Part shown: one piece after another, positions 1 through 13,597 of the stretch
How the letters are laid out: each line of letters opens with the position of its first letter
Position numbering within the stretch: position 1 is the stretch's first letter
Assembly: GCA_012295275.1 (NCBI GenBank)
Contig: CM022670.1
Location: 3,996,764-4,060,763, forward strand
DNA from: Chrysomallon squamiferum
Taxonomy: Eukaryota > Mollusca > Gastropoda > Neomphalida > Peltospiridae
Direction of reading: 5' to 3'
DNA: 64,000 bases
The notes under the pieces: model-generated
What the model saw: only the letters and a program-made list of their open reading frames with translations
Databases searched by the model: none
What the model was told of the DNA's origin: nothing
Made by a program: the position numbers and the translations under genes

Positions 1-183
1 CGTCTGTAATCACGTTTGATATGAAATATTAAATGCCGGTTACTCGTCTTCCATTTGATTACTTCAGAACGTTCGTTTTCTTGTGTACCGGGGGTTAAAC
101 TCACCTCACCTTTTCCCATCCCTTTTTAACCGTTATTCTTAATCGTACAGAATACATTAACAAGAAGGAATCAATCGACTTAC
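1..183 (-). other. start of intron after the first coding exon of SLC6 paralogue A
   Basis: The consensus donor GTAAGT on the minus strand at 183-178 opens this intron. No second exon of the transporter (expected to begin AFLIPY-like) is visible before the window edge. Confidence 0.8.
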
Positions 184-427
184 CACCTCCGTTTCTGTAA
201 CAGAGGAAAGGGAAACGCCAGACGTTTCCGAGACCAACAGAAAAGCCGATACAGGCCAGCAGGAAGTCGATCTTTCGCGACCACGTCTCTCGCTCTTTGA
301 TCTTGCCCTTGGCGGGGTACCCCGACGACGACGTTCCATCAGACGACGCAGGGTCTACGGTGACGTTCCAACCAGGAGTCTGACCCTTCAGGAGAATGTT
401 AGCAGCTTCGCCATTGGGAGCAGCCAT
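184..427 (-). CDS. SLC6 transporter (paralogue A), first coding exon, partial
   Basis: N-terminal exon of a sodium- and chloride-dependent neurotransmitter/amino-acid transporter. The gene is transcribed leftwards and continues outside the window. The exon encodes 81 codons plus one base. A hydrophilic cytoplasmic tail of about 50 residues is followed by TM1 with the family signature [18 protein letters not shown]. The residue before LGN is Gly, where monoamine carriers have Asp, so an amino-acid-type substrate such as GABA, taurine, glycine or creatine is expected. The start is the ATG at 427-425, directly after a pyrimidine-rich tract ending in AG, which looks like a splice acceptor, so a non-coding exon upstream is likely. 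The donor is GTAAGT at 183-178 in phase 1, the same position and phase as in the plus-strand gene at 31703. From ERE to NGGG the two exons share 33 of 38 residues. Confidence 0.93.
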
Positions 428-1312
428 CTTCAAGAAAAATAAAACAGAGTAAAAATTATGGATTACTTACCCGGAGAATGTTAAGAAACAGACTAGAAAA
501 CTCGCAACCAAAACATTAAGGTGTATAACACGTCACCATTACTCGACAAAAAAAGTCGTTTCATGTTGAAGGTTGTGAAATTATTTGCGCGCTTTATATT
601 TTATGAAAGATGTAATTCATGCATGTCTTCAGGGTACGGATCGAAAACGACTCGTCGTGGATATACAAATATATTCTATTATCGTCGTTATTACAGTTAT
701 AATGTCCTGTAACTGCGATCGCGGCTTTTCAAACGCGTTGCCCCATGCAAATGGCTCGACAACTTTATATAACAAACTGAAAAGGCTACAAGAAAATGTA
801 CTTAGAAAAGAATAAATTAAAGATATTTAAAATTTAAATTATAAATAAACCGAGCAGATTTGCATTAAAACTGTAGTATCTCTCGGATGAACAAAAAAAC
901 TGATCAAATTACACGGCCTATCCGGTATCAGACACAATTTGTGAACAAATCAATAAACTTATTTACAGTTTGAATTAAAACACTGTTGTAAGAATATATA
1001 TCACAATGTATTACGAACTATGTGTTAAAATTAAAATAAACTGAAAAAAAAAAAATAATAAGAATAAAAACAGGCTGAGAGAATTAACATATAAAATAAA
1101 ATAAAATAAAATAAAATAAACAAACAAACCAAGATTTTTTTTACGCATTGCATTGCCTCTATAGACGTTGAATACAACGATTAAACATTACAAGTATGAG
1201 TGGATATATTATACAAGGCTTCACACAGTTTTCTCTTTGAAACCTGTTTCAGTCTAACTGTGCAATTTTACTTAGACCACTAAAGTAATCCACAGATAGA
1301 GGCAATTGTAAC

Positions 1313-1315
<3 letters not shown>

Positions 1316-1350
<35 letters not shown>
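1316..1350. repeat. (AT)n microsatellite
   Basis: Uninterrupted AT dinucleotide run. Confidence 0.95.
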
Positions 1351-1355
<5 letters not shown>

Positions 1356-1610
1356 ATAGATATATATTTAGAACAATTTTTTTTTCTTTTCTTTTCAGCT
1401 GAAGAGTAATGTTTCGTACGAATATGTAAGAGCTTAATGTTTATATACTTGTTTTTTCTCTTTTTTTATTATTTTTGTTCTTGTTATTTTTTATTCGTTT
1501 TCTCCCTCTGAAGATACTGAAAAATAAATAAAATTAAAGACTTTTTGTACTGACATCCAAATTTTCTTTTAACTGCATTATTTGACGTTGTAGAAACATA
1601 CATACGTAAC

Positions 1611-1870
<260 letters not shown>

Positions 1871-2523
1871 CAATATAATATGGAATGAAATCGTGAACGG
1901 TAAATATGACAATGAGGCAGATGCACTAACAAAATCGTCTCAACCCATAACAGCAGACATAAGCGACTTGATCTCATTAAAATGAATGTACATGATGGAC
2001 GGTTAAACTGCATTTACTTTCGCTCTTCTCGAGATAACGATAAGAATAAATTAAAGGGAAATTTAAATATGTATTTACGAAAGAAGAAAAAAAAGGCGAA
2101 ATCTTGTTTTTGTGCTTACATGTGTCTTTGAAGTCTGTGCAAACACTGGCAAGTACACTGCTGCTCACTGAAAACACTGCAGTTTATTCGGTTTGTCAAT
2201 AGTTCAAGTATTCCGAAACGATATCGCTAAGCTCAGCCGTGATAAGCCTATTTCTACGTTGTCTTAAATCATTACGTTCCGAAGATTAAGGTGACCTGGA
2301 CGATTAAGCATTTATTTTTCTGTGATAAGATATGTTTTAGAACAACAAATTAAAAACTCACAAGTATCATTACTTACTAAACCGGCGATCAAGAGGAAGC
2401 CATAAAACGTACATTTACTTTTATTTCTTTCAAGTTCAAATGACTATGAAATTAATTAAATGATAGTTTTTACCAGTGCTCGTTAACCTTTTTTTTTTTC
2501 TTCTACTTTTTATGGATTTATAT

Positions 2524-2525
<2 letters not shown>

Positions 2526-2580
<55 letters not shown>
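2526..2580. repeat. (TG)n microsatellite
   Basis: Pure TG run ending in GCGCGC. Confidence 0.97.
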
Positions 2581-2582
<2 letters not shown>

Positions 2583-4285
2583 TTAAGTTATTACATCTGA
2601 AACCTTAATGAAACGAATCCCAAGTTATTGTTTATACAAGTAAAAATATACCAGATACGTATATCAAAATGTACACATACATACAGAGAGAGAGTGTTTG
2701 TGTGTATCTCTGTGTATGGGGTGGGTGTGTGTGTATGGGGGTGGGTGGGTGAGTGTGGGTGTGGCTGTGAATGGATAGGTGTGTTCACTTTGATTTAAAA
2801 ATATAGGTTGACGTCTGAACCCTACTTCTCAGAGGATTAAAACATGGGTATGCTAGAGGTGAAACACACTGCGGTGTACTGTGGAGATAAACTGCCTTAA
2901 GTGTTAGGCTGACAAAAGCCAGCTGTGTCGTCAACTCATGCACGAGGACGTGCTGTAGTGTGGTTTTAATATCAGAATGGAAGATCTCTACGCAAATGAA
3001 AATGCTAAACAAATAACAAAAGAGCAACCGATGCCTATCGATCGAAGAAGCGTGCACTGTGATTCATTCTGGATGCACCTTATCAGATTGTGTAATGGAG
3101 TTTAACAATGAGGAACATACCAAACATCGTCATATAATTACATTTAAGAATATAATTATATTTATGTCGTCACCCGCTGACACCGAAATGCTAACTCATC
3201 GTGATATTGCTGTGTTAGCAGTCAGGTAAACATGTGTACATCATTATCAAGGTTATGAATTATTAAATTATCAAGAGTAAAGGAAATGAGATCACGTATT
3301 AGCTTCAGGTAACGTTTGACACGTCAATCTATAATTACTTTGACCTTTCAGTAAAATTTATTCTTTATTAATTAATACCGAACGAGAATATTTAGTCTGC
3401 TAAATTTATATTTTCAGGTACATCTGCACTTCTTTTCTTTTCGTCCTCTTCAAAGATTTCTTCTTTTAAATTTCTTCTTCTCCAAAGTTTTACAAAGAAA
3501 AACGAAACTGTTTTGTATGACTATTTCAATCAGCTTCAGCTATTAATCATTCACCGCTTTTATTGCTGCGTCTAGACATCTTAATATCAACTTATGGTTA
3601 TCATCTGGCGCATTTGGTGGTATTCAGTGGGTTTTTAAAATCTCTCTCTCGGTGTTATGCATTATTAACACCGACAAATAACCGAAATCATAAAGTAAAT
3701 GCAGAGGCGATGTAGCATTTTACTGGATTACAGAAACCATTCCAAGCATGTTTTTCGTGCTTGGGTGTCATTAAACATTCATTCTTTCTTTCTTTACAGA
3801 AGGAATTTTGCAGATAGCAGAAATGAAAGACATACTGAACAGTTTTGAAAATAGGAGTAATCACAGGACTGAATTAAGTAGGATTTAACAACAACTGAAA
3901 TCAAAAAGCTTTAGTGGTGTTTAACTGAAATACGAGAACATATGAAACAGAGTTCTGCAAGTTAATAAGATCAGATGTTATGAAGAATATGTTTTTGAAA
4001 GTTAAAGAAAGGGAACAATTTTTTTTTTTTTTTTAAATAATTAATTTTTACTTAATGACATGAGTCAATGTGCAGGATTTTAAAAAATAATGATTTTTTT
4101 TTTTTTTTTTTTATCACTGAGTTTGAAAAGCTGATGCATAACGCACATTGATTTGTTTTGGTTAAGCGTTGAAAATTTCTAAATGTTGTTATGCCTATTA
4201 GTGAACGCACGAGCATCTAATTATGTATGAATATCCATCCATATAGCAGGCATAATCGTATACCCCTTGCATTTTCTTTATTTTC

Positions 4286-4315
4286 TTTTAAATCTATATA
4301 TATATAGATTTAAAA
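4286..4315. repeat. 30-bp perfect AT-rich palindrome
   Basis: TTTTAAATCTATATA is followed directly by its reverse complement, with the centre at 4300/4301. It could form a cruciform, or be a remnant of a small foldback element. Confidence 0.8.
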
Positions 4316-7300
4316 TAAATGTTGCCCATTCTTCTGATGACGTAATAACTGCCGAGTTGAAAAACGAAATACTGCGAACCAGAAACTGTGTGAGATAGTT
4401 AAACAACTGGAAAAATAAATAATCGCGTCAGCTGTATAGCCGAATGTTTCGAGAACATATCTGCTTATTGAAGAAGATCGAGAAGAAAAGGAAATAAAAG
4501 ACGTGTACACTTGGTTTGTTATTTGTGCTGGCGGACATGCACACTGGCGGTAACGTCATCATTTGGTGTTGATTTCAGCCAGGGTCAGGTAACACTGCCA
4601 AGAACATCATTCAAGTCGAGCATGAAATATCTACAACAGCCACCTTAAATACGTCAAACGCATACAATTCTGTTCGGCGTTTGTGTGGTATATTTGAGAA
4701 TACAACCACATTTCGAGATGTGTTAAGACTCGTATGCAACATGCGTATAATAACACGCTTACATGTTAGCCAGAACCTAGTACTTTTAATGCTTTGAATA
4801 AACATCTTTAAACTACATGTATGTGATAATCAACGATCTCGATTAAATTCTGTACTTTAAAAATCCAATTGCAGCTGTTTTGAATGCCGGTTAATTTATT
4901 ATCCTTTAGTATACTTGTCATTTCGTTTTGTCACAGAGCATAAAAGCAGCAAACACCGTTGGGTATGCATATTATATTCTGCTAACGCATAATGCCAAAC
5001 AACTCCAGTGTGCTTACAGTAATTTTAATATTCTTATACTTTGTACAAAGGCTGACTAACAGATTATCATAATCCTTAGAGCAAATCAGATCACTTACTG
5101 AAGATAATTTAGTGTTCAACGACTGTTAGCATTATATAACACGTAAGAGATCAAGTTGGTATCAGTGATGGGACGAGTTACCAGCAGATCACAGTTAGTA
5201 ATACAAACACGTGTTGTTAAAATATATCTACCTAGAACGGATTACAAGGGATGTAATAATACATTTGCCCTAACAGACTAATTGCAGCTTAAAATACCAT
5301 AACTTATCACAGCAAATTAAAGAATGTACACCAGCGCCTATCATGTGACAAAACAGACTAATTCTGATAAGACATTTTCGCATAAAAATTCTTTATTTTT
5401 ATGCACGTCAGTGAAAATGTCGTAAGAAGCAGATTTTACCTAAAAATAAATAAAATAAATAAATAAATAAATAATACATTCTCTCCTTTGACTACATTAT
5501 GTTAGGCAACAAACATGACGAGAAAAAACTAGTTTTTTTTCTTTATCTTGGCATTTTAAAAATATTTTCAATACTTAGACCCCTCCCCTCCCCTACTGTT
5601 GTTCAACAAATATTTAATCTGATTATACTTGTATTAAGAAAATTTATTAAGTTTACTGAACCTATGTTTTTTTATCAAAGTCCTAACAGTCAACTGTTTG
5701 ACTTCGAGGGTCAAAGTTGTATCAGGCCATGCCCCAAGGTTGGCAATATTGGCAACAAGCCATTCCTTTATTATTTTCCACATTCAGTTACTTTTAAACA
5801 GTTCAGAGCAATAAAATGTAAATAAATATCTTCCGAAATTAGAATTCGTAGCGAAACACTCGTTTCTGCAAGATAAATAATAAATAAATAAATAAATAAA
5901 AATTCACTAAGCACCATGAGAGTTTACTTAAATTCGTTAAGACACCAAGCGTACAAACGAAAACGTACCAGATGCATATTTTAATTTTTATCTTTTTAAC
6001 AAATTATCTCTATTTCTTAATAATATTAATAATATTCTTGTTGGTGCACAATCAATCTCTTAAAACGGGTCACTGAAATATCGATATTATCGGGAAGAAT
6101 CGCCTCTGAATTCCGATAGCGCACGGGAGTAGCACACCAAGTTTTATTTATTACTATTTTAAATCAAAACTGTGAAAATGAAAACAAGATAACGTCAGTA
6201 AGCAGCGAAAGGCCTGTGATAAATCTTGCTTTAAGGATAGCGAACGTCAAAACGCCTTTCACGATAAACTGCCAGAAGTTGCACGCAAACACGAGCATTT
6301 CCGATTTTCTTTCGTCCGAAAGGTGCGGCGTTATTTTGAAAAGATAAATCGTGGTGTATTTTTGTCTTGTTTCGACTTCTGTCGACTGCTAATGCGGGCT
6401 TGTCGATCAGCCGAATTGTTATCAAACTGAAACATCTGATGTTTAAAACCGAAATAGCTTTTTCCTGACGTTGGAGAAGTAAAAAGAGACGCAAATCTTT
6501 ACAAGTAAACATGAAAAACAAATTCCTATTTTCGTATTTCCTTCTCTTTTTACCTTCAGTTAATTTTTATTGTGACAAAGCTTACAGATGTCCGTTTCTA
6601 ATTTGATAAAGATAATGGAAATCCACCCCCGCATTCTGTAAACCTACTGTTAAAGTGCCTTACACGTAGAACTTCTGCACTGTAAGCCATTTACGTCAAT
6701 TTTGTATACACCTGAACACGTGGAAGTTCCACCATTCCAATCAACCAACCATTTATATATCCACATAAACACATTTCGGATTTACATATGTACACAATTT
6801 TAGATATGTTATTAATGCCATAGTGGATTAGTTAACGGGGAAAGGGATGAACTGGTGTTACATTAACATTCTCTTGGCAATATGCGATACCCCTTCCTTC
6901 CCACAGCACTGCCATATTCTCATTCACCAATTCTGCTCCAGCTATCTGAGACTGATAAGACAGCGAAACAGGTTAGAACTTATTACCGTTACCAATGTCA
7001 TACTTACGTTGTTACTTGGTCGGAAATAATGAAAGAATAATGTCTTTCGTAACTAGCCGCCTCTGATAACTCTATGACTTAATGAATGGAAGCTGCCAGT
7101 TGTATTTATACTGAACCTAGACATGTGAACAGACAACAAAATCTGGGTCAACAGAAACTAAGAATTACGAGTATGTACTTCATGCCATTCTGCATACCAA
7201 ACATTCAAACCTAGATATAATTATATAAATGGTACTGTCAACATAAGCAGTACCATATTGGGTATTAGTATTTGCCACAGGCAGTAAATAAAAACACATT

Positions 7301-9045
7301 TAATGGATTTGAAATTATAAATCTCGAACCTAAAAAAAGCCCAGTAATCACAACTGTACTCGTTAACACGGTTTGTATTTACATAATATATCTATATCGC
7401 TACCTCGTTGTGCTGTATGTTGTTTACTAATCACAGACGGATTACGCACCTCTAGATCTATAATAATTATAATGGTCAGCGGAAATTTCCCCTCGTGTTA
7501 TTCGTTAACGGATTGTTTTATGGAATCGTGTTTGTCGATAATGGAAAGATAGAGTACTTATAGCGTGACTCGACAGCCAGCGAGTAACGCGTACTTTTAT
7601 ATACTTAAGTCATTTCGGCTTTTTCCATTTGTTCATCTCTGCCTAGTAAACCTTACAAATAGAAATTCAAAGACTCGAGAGAATTCTTCTGGACAGATAA
7701 TATAAATCTAAATGAAAACAAAATCTCGGCCAGCAGTTCATAAATGTTATCATGCACAGACTATATTGAACTTCTAAAGCTGATATTGGGCTGCTGCGTT
7801 TTGGTATGGTTACATCTTTATGCTCAGTTTTAAATTATCCGATATCATCTTAATCATCGTGTTTATTATTATGAGCATGCCTTTGGTGTCTCTTTTTACA
7901 ATAAATACAGAACGGGATTAATTAATTTTAAAAATAAATAAAATCAAGTAAAAATAAAATAATAATATTAAATACATTGTATAATAATAGTAATAATAAT
8001 AATGTATTTAACTTAACATCAAGGTATAATATGTTAAACGATAAAACAAAACTCGCTTGTTGCGTCAATTAGTCGGTAAAATTAAAGAAAAACTATCATT
8101 TTGTTTCAGGTTTTTATGCATGTGACTGTTTTACCACGACTCAAAATTAGCTGATGGAGTTATAATTATTTGTATGTCACATCTGTTGACTAAAGCAGTT
8201 TTGAGCAGTATAAAAAAACCATGTTAATTAAAAGAGCCAACTTTCAGCAAGCTTCAACGCCATCCTAAGAAGAAGAATTAGTTAATTAATCATTTCCTTA
8301 TACTGTCCAGTATACTATATATATATATATATATATATATAACCCTGAAACATCTCCATTTCCATTAGGAATGCTTTCAAGCAATCCAAACTAACTCAAT
8401 CGATCGTAAAGTGAAAAATGAAAAAGAAAATATCCTTTTTTAACTGTATTCAGATAATTCATTTTTAGTGAAGGTAAAAAAAGAAAAAGAAATTAATTTA
8501 AAAAAAGTTCAGTTAAATTCTATAGTAGCACAGCCCGTATTAAAAACAGCTATTTTTTTTTTTATAACAGTTCTCGGAAGAATAATTTAAGAGAAAAAAA
8601 AAGAAAACGAAAAAGGATAAAAGAAAAGAAAAAAAAAAAAACATTAACTAATAATTAGCTGTCTTCATTCCGGGAAGATTCAACATTTTATCAAAAAGAA
8701 ACAGATCTGCTTCGAATTCTCGTGTTCCCATGACGACCAAATGTCAACCATCTGCAACAGCGAAGTGTCATTTGTATGACAGATTTATCGTCTGCAGACT
8801 GTACAAGTGTTACGCAATTAACTCCCTGATACGCCTATCATCCTGAAGTGATCTTGTTTTAACAGATGTCCAACAAGAAACAAAAACAAAAATAAAAGTT
8901 CACTGACTTACGATCACACTGACCATGCTTGTCTAAGTTACGCAACGTTTAATTTGGACGGTTTAACAATTTCAGGCAAAAAATATTATTCGTTTTCTAT
9001 GTTGTTGCAGTGTCATCTTCTTAATCTTTTAAAATAACATATAGA

Positions 9046-9048
<3 letters not shown>

Positions 9049-9086
<38 letters not shown>

Positions 9087-9098
9087 GTGTGTGTGTGT
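9049..9098. repeat. (GT)n microsatellite
   Basis: GT run with a single GC interruption. Confidence 0.95.
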
Positions 9099-9583
9099 TT
9101 AAAAAGAAATAGTTTCGGTATTTTTCCCCCGACATCCACTACATGACATCGCATCTTTGTTATTTAACAATGTGAAAACGTTTCAACATGATCCTTCTTG
9201 ACATTTAACGAAATGCCACCTCAAAATTAAATTATTTTTACGAGTTTCAGTTTTCTATTTTACTTTTCATGTAAATGTTGATGTGTTTACGGGAGAAAAA
9301 GCTAATTTGGAATCGTTTCCATAACAATGGATTTTCAAAACTTAATGAATTACAGATATTTGTTTGTGTTTTTTTTTACTTCTTCAAGAAATCATTATTA
9401 CCATCGATTATAATGTAAATTAGCTTGAGAACAAGAAATAGGATCGTTCAACAGTAATTATCCCTCTAAGGTTTTATTTCTTTTGTTTCTTTTTCTTCTT
9501 CAACTCGGCAATATTTATTTTAAAATCGATAATGTTAGTACTGATACCAATGATCATTTTTTTTCTTTTCAGTTTTATAATTG

Positions 9584-9669
9584 CTGTTCAGTTTTGTCCT
9601 CTCACTGGCAACCATTTTATATATTTATATATATATAATGGTTGCCAGTGAGAGGACAAAACTGAACAG
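9584..9669. repeat. perfect 33-bp inverted repeat with AT loop (foldback element or hairpin)
   Basis: The left arm 9584-9616 starts CTGTTCAGTTTTGTCC. The right arm 9637-9669 is its exact reverse complement, ending GGACAAAACTGAACAG. The 20-nt spacer is entirely A and T. Such an exact hairpin suggests a recent foldback/MITE insertion or a hairpin-RNA source. No clear target-site duplication is visible. Confidence 0.9.
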
Positions 9670-11733
9670 AATAACAGAAAATTATGCGACAGTCTGATAA
9701 TTTGTGTAGTCGTATTTCTAACAAGCATTTAATGGTCAGTTTTGTACCTAATAATAGAAGAATTTAAAAGAAAACAAAAAAAACAACAACAAAGGTGTTG
9801 GAAGCGACAGAGAAAAAAAAAAGGAAGAAAATAAAGAGAGTTGTAAAATCCTGTAGAATCTAGAGTTTCAAAGTCAAGTGTCTTATAATCATGATTCTTG
9901 CACATATGCACGCACACACACACACACGACAGATGGAAACAATGCAAACTGAATTAGTAGAAATTTTACAAAGATATTCTGTACTTGTACACGTTATTGC
10001 AGGCATTGTTAGATAGCTAAATGTTTACTTTTGAATTCATAGCATTAAACACGAGTAATAACTGCAAGCATGCATGCCTTACGAGTTTAATACATTAAAT
10101 ATCACAAAATGGTTTATTCGGGGAATCATAAAATAACCGTATTGCTCTGTAAACAGCAGCAAAAGCAGTATTCTGCATTGTAAAACAAATGACAGTTGAG
10201 TGGAAGGTTTTTGTCAAAGTTCTTTCAAGCTAATAATAATTACTACTTAAAACGACAGATCTTGACAATCATTTTACATACACATTTTTGACCTTGACAT
10301 TTGTGTGCGAGTCAAAAGTTTTTACTAATGGATTCCAAATTCCAACTTGAGATGGACATCTGTTTATTTATTTATAATTATGTGCCTTTCACCTAGCCTC
10401 ACTCCGAACAAGCTGGTGATCTGGCGGTCTTTTCAAAGGATTACACGCTTAAGCTGCATCACGATCGAATCCAGGTGGCTATGACTGCCTACGTTAAGTT
10501 CATCATGCCCTGATTTTTTATAACCTTAATCTCAGTGTGAAAGAGTCTTCAGATTCTTCGCATTCAAGTAAATCAATCCCACAATCTGAAACAAAGTCCT
10601 GCAGTTCAAACTCTCGAATTCCTGTAAAATCGCTCACTCATATATATATATATATATATAATTATCTTTATATATACAGTTTATATATACAGTTTTTTGT
10701 TATTTGTTAATTATTTTTCGAATACTTCTTAAGCATTATACTTTTACCAATTTTTACACATATTGACAAGAACTATTTGTTAGTTACACAGATGAAAAAC
10801 AGGATATTATATAATACGTTATTTCTGAAGGTTTGGATAAGCTGTTTACGCAGATTTATGACATAAAATGGAACATCAAGTGTTCTGTAATTACTGATCA
10901 TTATTTTGTTGTTACGTGGCGTTTTTGGATTTCTCTGAACACGGGAAACGATAAAAACGTTCAAAACTGATTTCGATACGAGTTTTTGTTTGTTTCGAGT
11001 TTACACGACTGCATGCGTGAGTTTCAAGATAAAACTATCAGTGCAGCTGACAAACGTTTTAACGCCGAGACAGAAAATTATCTTTGTAGTTTCTTTACAA
11101 TAACAATAAAAGGATTTACGTCACTCTTGATATTTCCTATGTGCTTGTTAACATTTCCTTTCGATATCATGATTCACTTCACTAAAAATATGACAAAGCC
11201 TTATACTTTCTTGAGTGTTAATCACTCAACTCAAACTTGATAAATATTTCGAAGGTTGTTTATATTTTTAAACTTCATTGTGTGAGAAAACTGCTCTAGG
11301 CAATAGCTGATGTTCAGCTACTTCCCGTGGACGCAAACATCGCTTGTAACAGATGGCAAAATATGTATGAACATTAATCTGCAAGTCTTTGCCTTTAGGA
11401 TGACCCTTGCCTATTGCCAGTTGAATGATAAATGTTTCTCTTGGCGGTGCTAAGATCAGTTATAGTATTTGTCGGATATCTTATTTATTTTCTTTTTAAT
11501 CACTTAGTTATTAACTACGTATCCTCGGTGTAAGGAATATGTTGAACGGAAAAATATGAGTTTGTTTTTAAGTATTATTATTATTATTATTTGGTTTTAT
11601 AATCCTTTGAGGCAGTTTTTATATTATTATTATTATTTTTTTTATTATACTTTTACAACATGTCGTCAAAACTGTTCTTCGCAGGATTTCTACATTTTTT
11701 ATAGACTTGGTGTTAAACTACGTGGAACCGCTT

Positions 11734-12162
11734 GCATCGTTCTGTAACCAGTAATCTTCACATTACATCGTTCTGTAACCAGTCTTCACATTACATCGTT
11801 CTGTAACCAATCTTCACATTACATCGTTCTGTAACCAGTCTTCACATTACATCATTCTGTAACCAGTCTTCACATTACATCGTTCTGTAACCAGTATTCT
11901 TCACATTACATCGTTCTGTAACCAGTAATCTTCACTTTACATCGTTCTGTAACCAGTAATCTTCACATTACATCGTTCTGTAACCAGTCTTCACATTGCA
12001 TCGTTCTGTAACCAGTAATCTTCACATTACATCGTTCTGTAACGTCTTCACATTGCATCGTTCTGTAACCAGTAATCTTCACATTACATCGTTCTGTAAC
12101 CAGTAATCTTCACATTGCATCGTTCTGTAACCAATCTTCACATTACATCATTCTGTAACCAG
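11734..12162. repeat. minisatellite, about 15 copies of a 26-31 bp unit
   Basis: Tandem units begin CATCGTTCTGTAACCAGT, followed by optional AAT and then CTTCACATTA. Copies differ by the presence of the AAT insert and by point changes (CATCA for CATCG, ACATT or GCATT at the junction). One copy lacks CCA. Identity between units is high, so the array is young or homogenised. It lies in inferred intronic DNA. Confidence 0.95.
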
Positions 12163-13064
12163 CAGCGCGAACTCACAGGTGTAGCTGCAGTCTCCATAAT
12201 TCAGAGAGCAGTTACGTTTAACAGGGTTCAAGCTGCAGCTGCTAAAACAAGTTTTTTCTTATGTTTTTGCACGTAGCTGCAAAGTTGTTTGCGGTCGATT
12301 AAGATATCAGAATAATTATCTTTACCACCAACCATGTTTGTCAGAGAAAAGCAACCCGAAGTAGATGGAATGGAAAAATAGACAAACTGTCAAGAAATAA
12401 TTAAATTAGCAAGTGCATATTATAAATGACACGATCTGAGAAAAGATGCGAGCGCGCTCTTTAGCGAGAGAGAAAGGCTAAATCTGCAAGACGTAAGATG
12501 TATATTTTTATCCTGTTTACTAATATCTGTTAAAGACATGATCAACACCTGATTTGTTAAAGATCGTGCTATAAAAGAAATAATTTATTCTGGTGTGCAG
12601 TTAAAAAGCTGTTACAACAAATTATTTGTCTCTGAAATATAATTAACAGCGAAGTGAGGAAATACATTTCTCCTAATTTTTTGCTATGTCCACCTCGATA
12701 ATAATTAAAAACCAGTGAAAAGAGCCTTTATAAATAGAAATTTAAAAAACCGTTTAAAATTTATTTTCTTCTTCTTTCTTTTTATTTTTTTTTTTTTTAA
12801 ATGTTTAGTTATGGCTCATTATTTGCTCGTTGGCCAATATTGTAAAGCCATTTGACATCTATTGCTAAATACAGTGATACCAGAACACCCCTTTTTGTAC
12901 TAAATACATCGTTAAAATTTAAAGAGCTGCGTGACATAGTAGTCTCGCAGTGGGTGTGAACTAGATCTTGTCAAAATGCATGTAATTTTATCTGTGTGCG
13001 AAATTACACTTTTCTTCGTGTACGTATTATGCATGTCAGATTACAGGTTTTGCCAGTTTTTTGT

Positions 13065-13098
13065 GTGTGTGTGTGTGTGTGCGCGTGCGCGCGCGCAC
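13065..13098. repeat. (TG)n/(CG)n microsatellite
   Basis: A TG run that passes into GCGCGTGCGCGCGCGC, an alternating purine-pyrimidine tract with Z-DNA potential. Confidence 0.9.
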
Positions 13099-13350
13099 TT
13101 ACATGCTTACATGAATGTCGATGGACGTGTGCTTGGATGTCTAGGTGGCTACTGGACGGGTTGGTGTCTGTGTTTTTATAAAACGAATCCTGAAACAGAA
13201 ATCCTTCACACACTAAAGCACATACTAGCTGCACGGAACTAGCTGGGTGGTGGTGGTATGCCCCAGTGGGGAACGAGAACTGACCTTGCAAAACCTTTCA
13301 ACCTAAATCTTAAACTAATTTACATTTTCGGGTCATCAGTACTGCGTATG

Positions 13351-13597
13351 ATTAGCTACACACACACACAAAGTGATGATTAGCTACACACACACAAAGT
13401 GATGATTAGCTACACACACACAAAGTGATGATTAGCTACACACACACACAAAGTGATGATTAGCTACACACACACAAAGTGATGATTAGCTACACACACA
13501 CAAAGTGATGATTAGCTACACACACACACAAAGTGATGATTAGCTACACACACACACACACAAAATGATGATTAGCTACACACACACAAAGTGATGC
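13351..13597. repeat. minisatellite with embedded (CA)n, about 9 copies of a 24-32 bp unit
   Basis: The unit is ATTAGCTA followed by (CA)4-8, then AAAGTGATG. Unit length varies only through the CA count, so slippage inside each unit is layered on tandem duplication of the whole unit. Confidence 0.95.

Noticed and set aside
428-470. A 43-base intron (GTAAGT at 470-465 to AG at 429-428, minus strand) just upstream of the SLC6 A start
   Set aside because: Too short for efficient splicing in this type of genome. The AG is better read as the acceptor of a long 5' intron.
11734-12162. CRISPR-like array
   Set aside because: Units are directly adjacent with no unique spacers, and the context is a eukaryotic nuclear genome.
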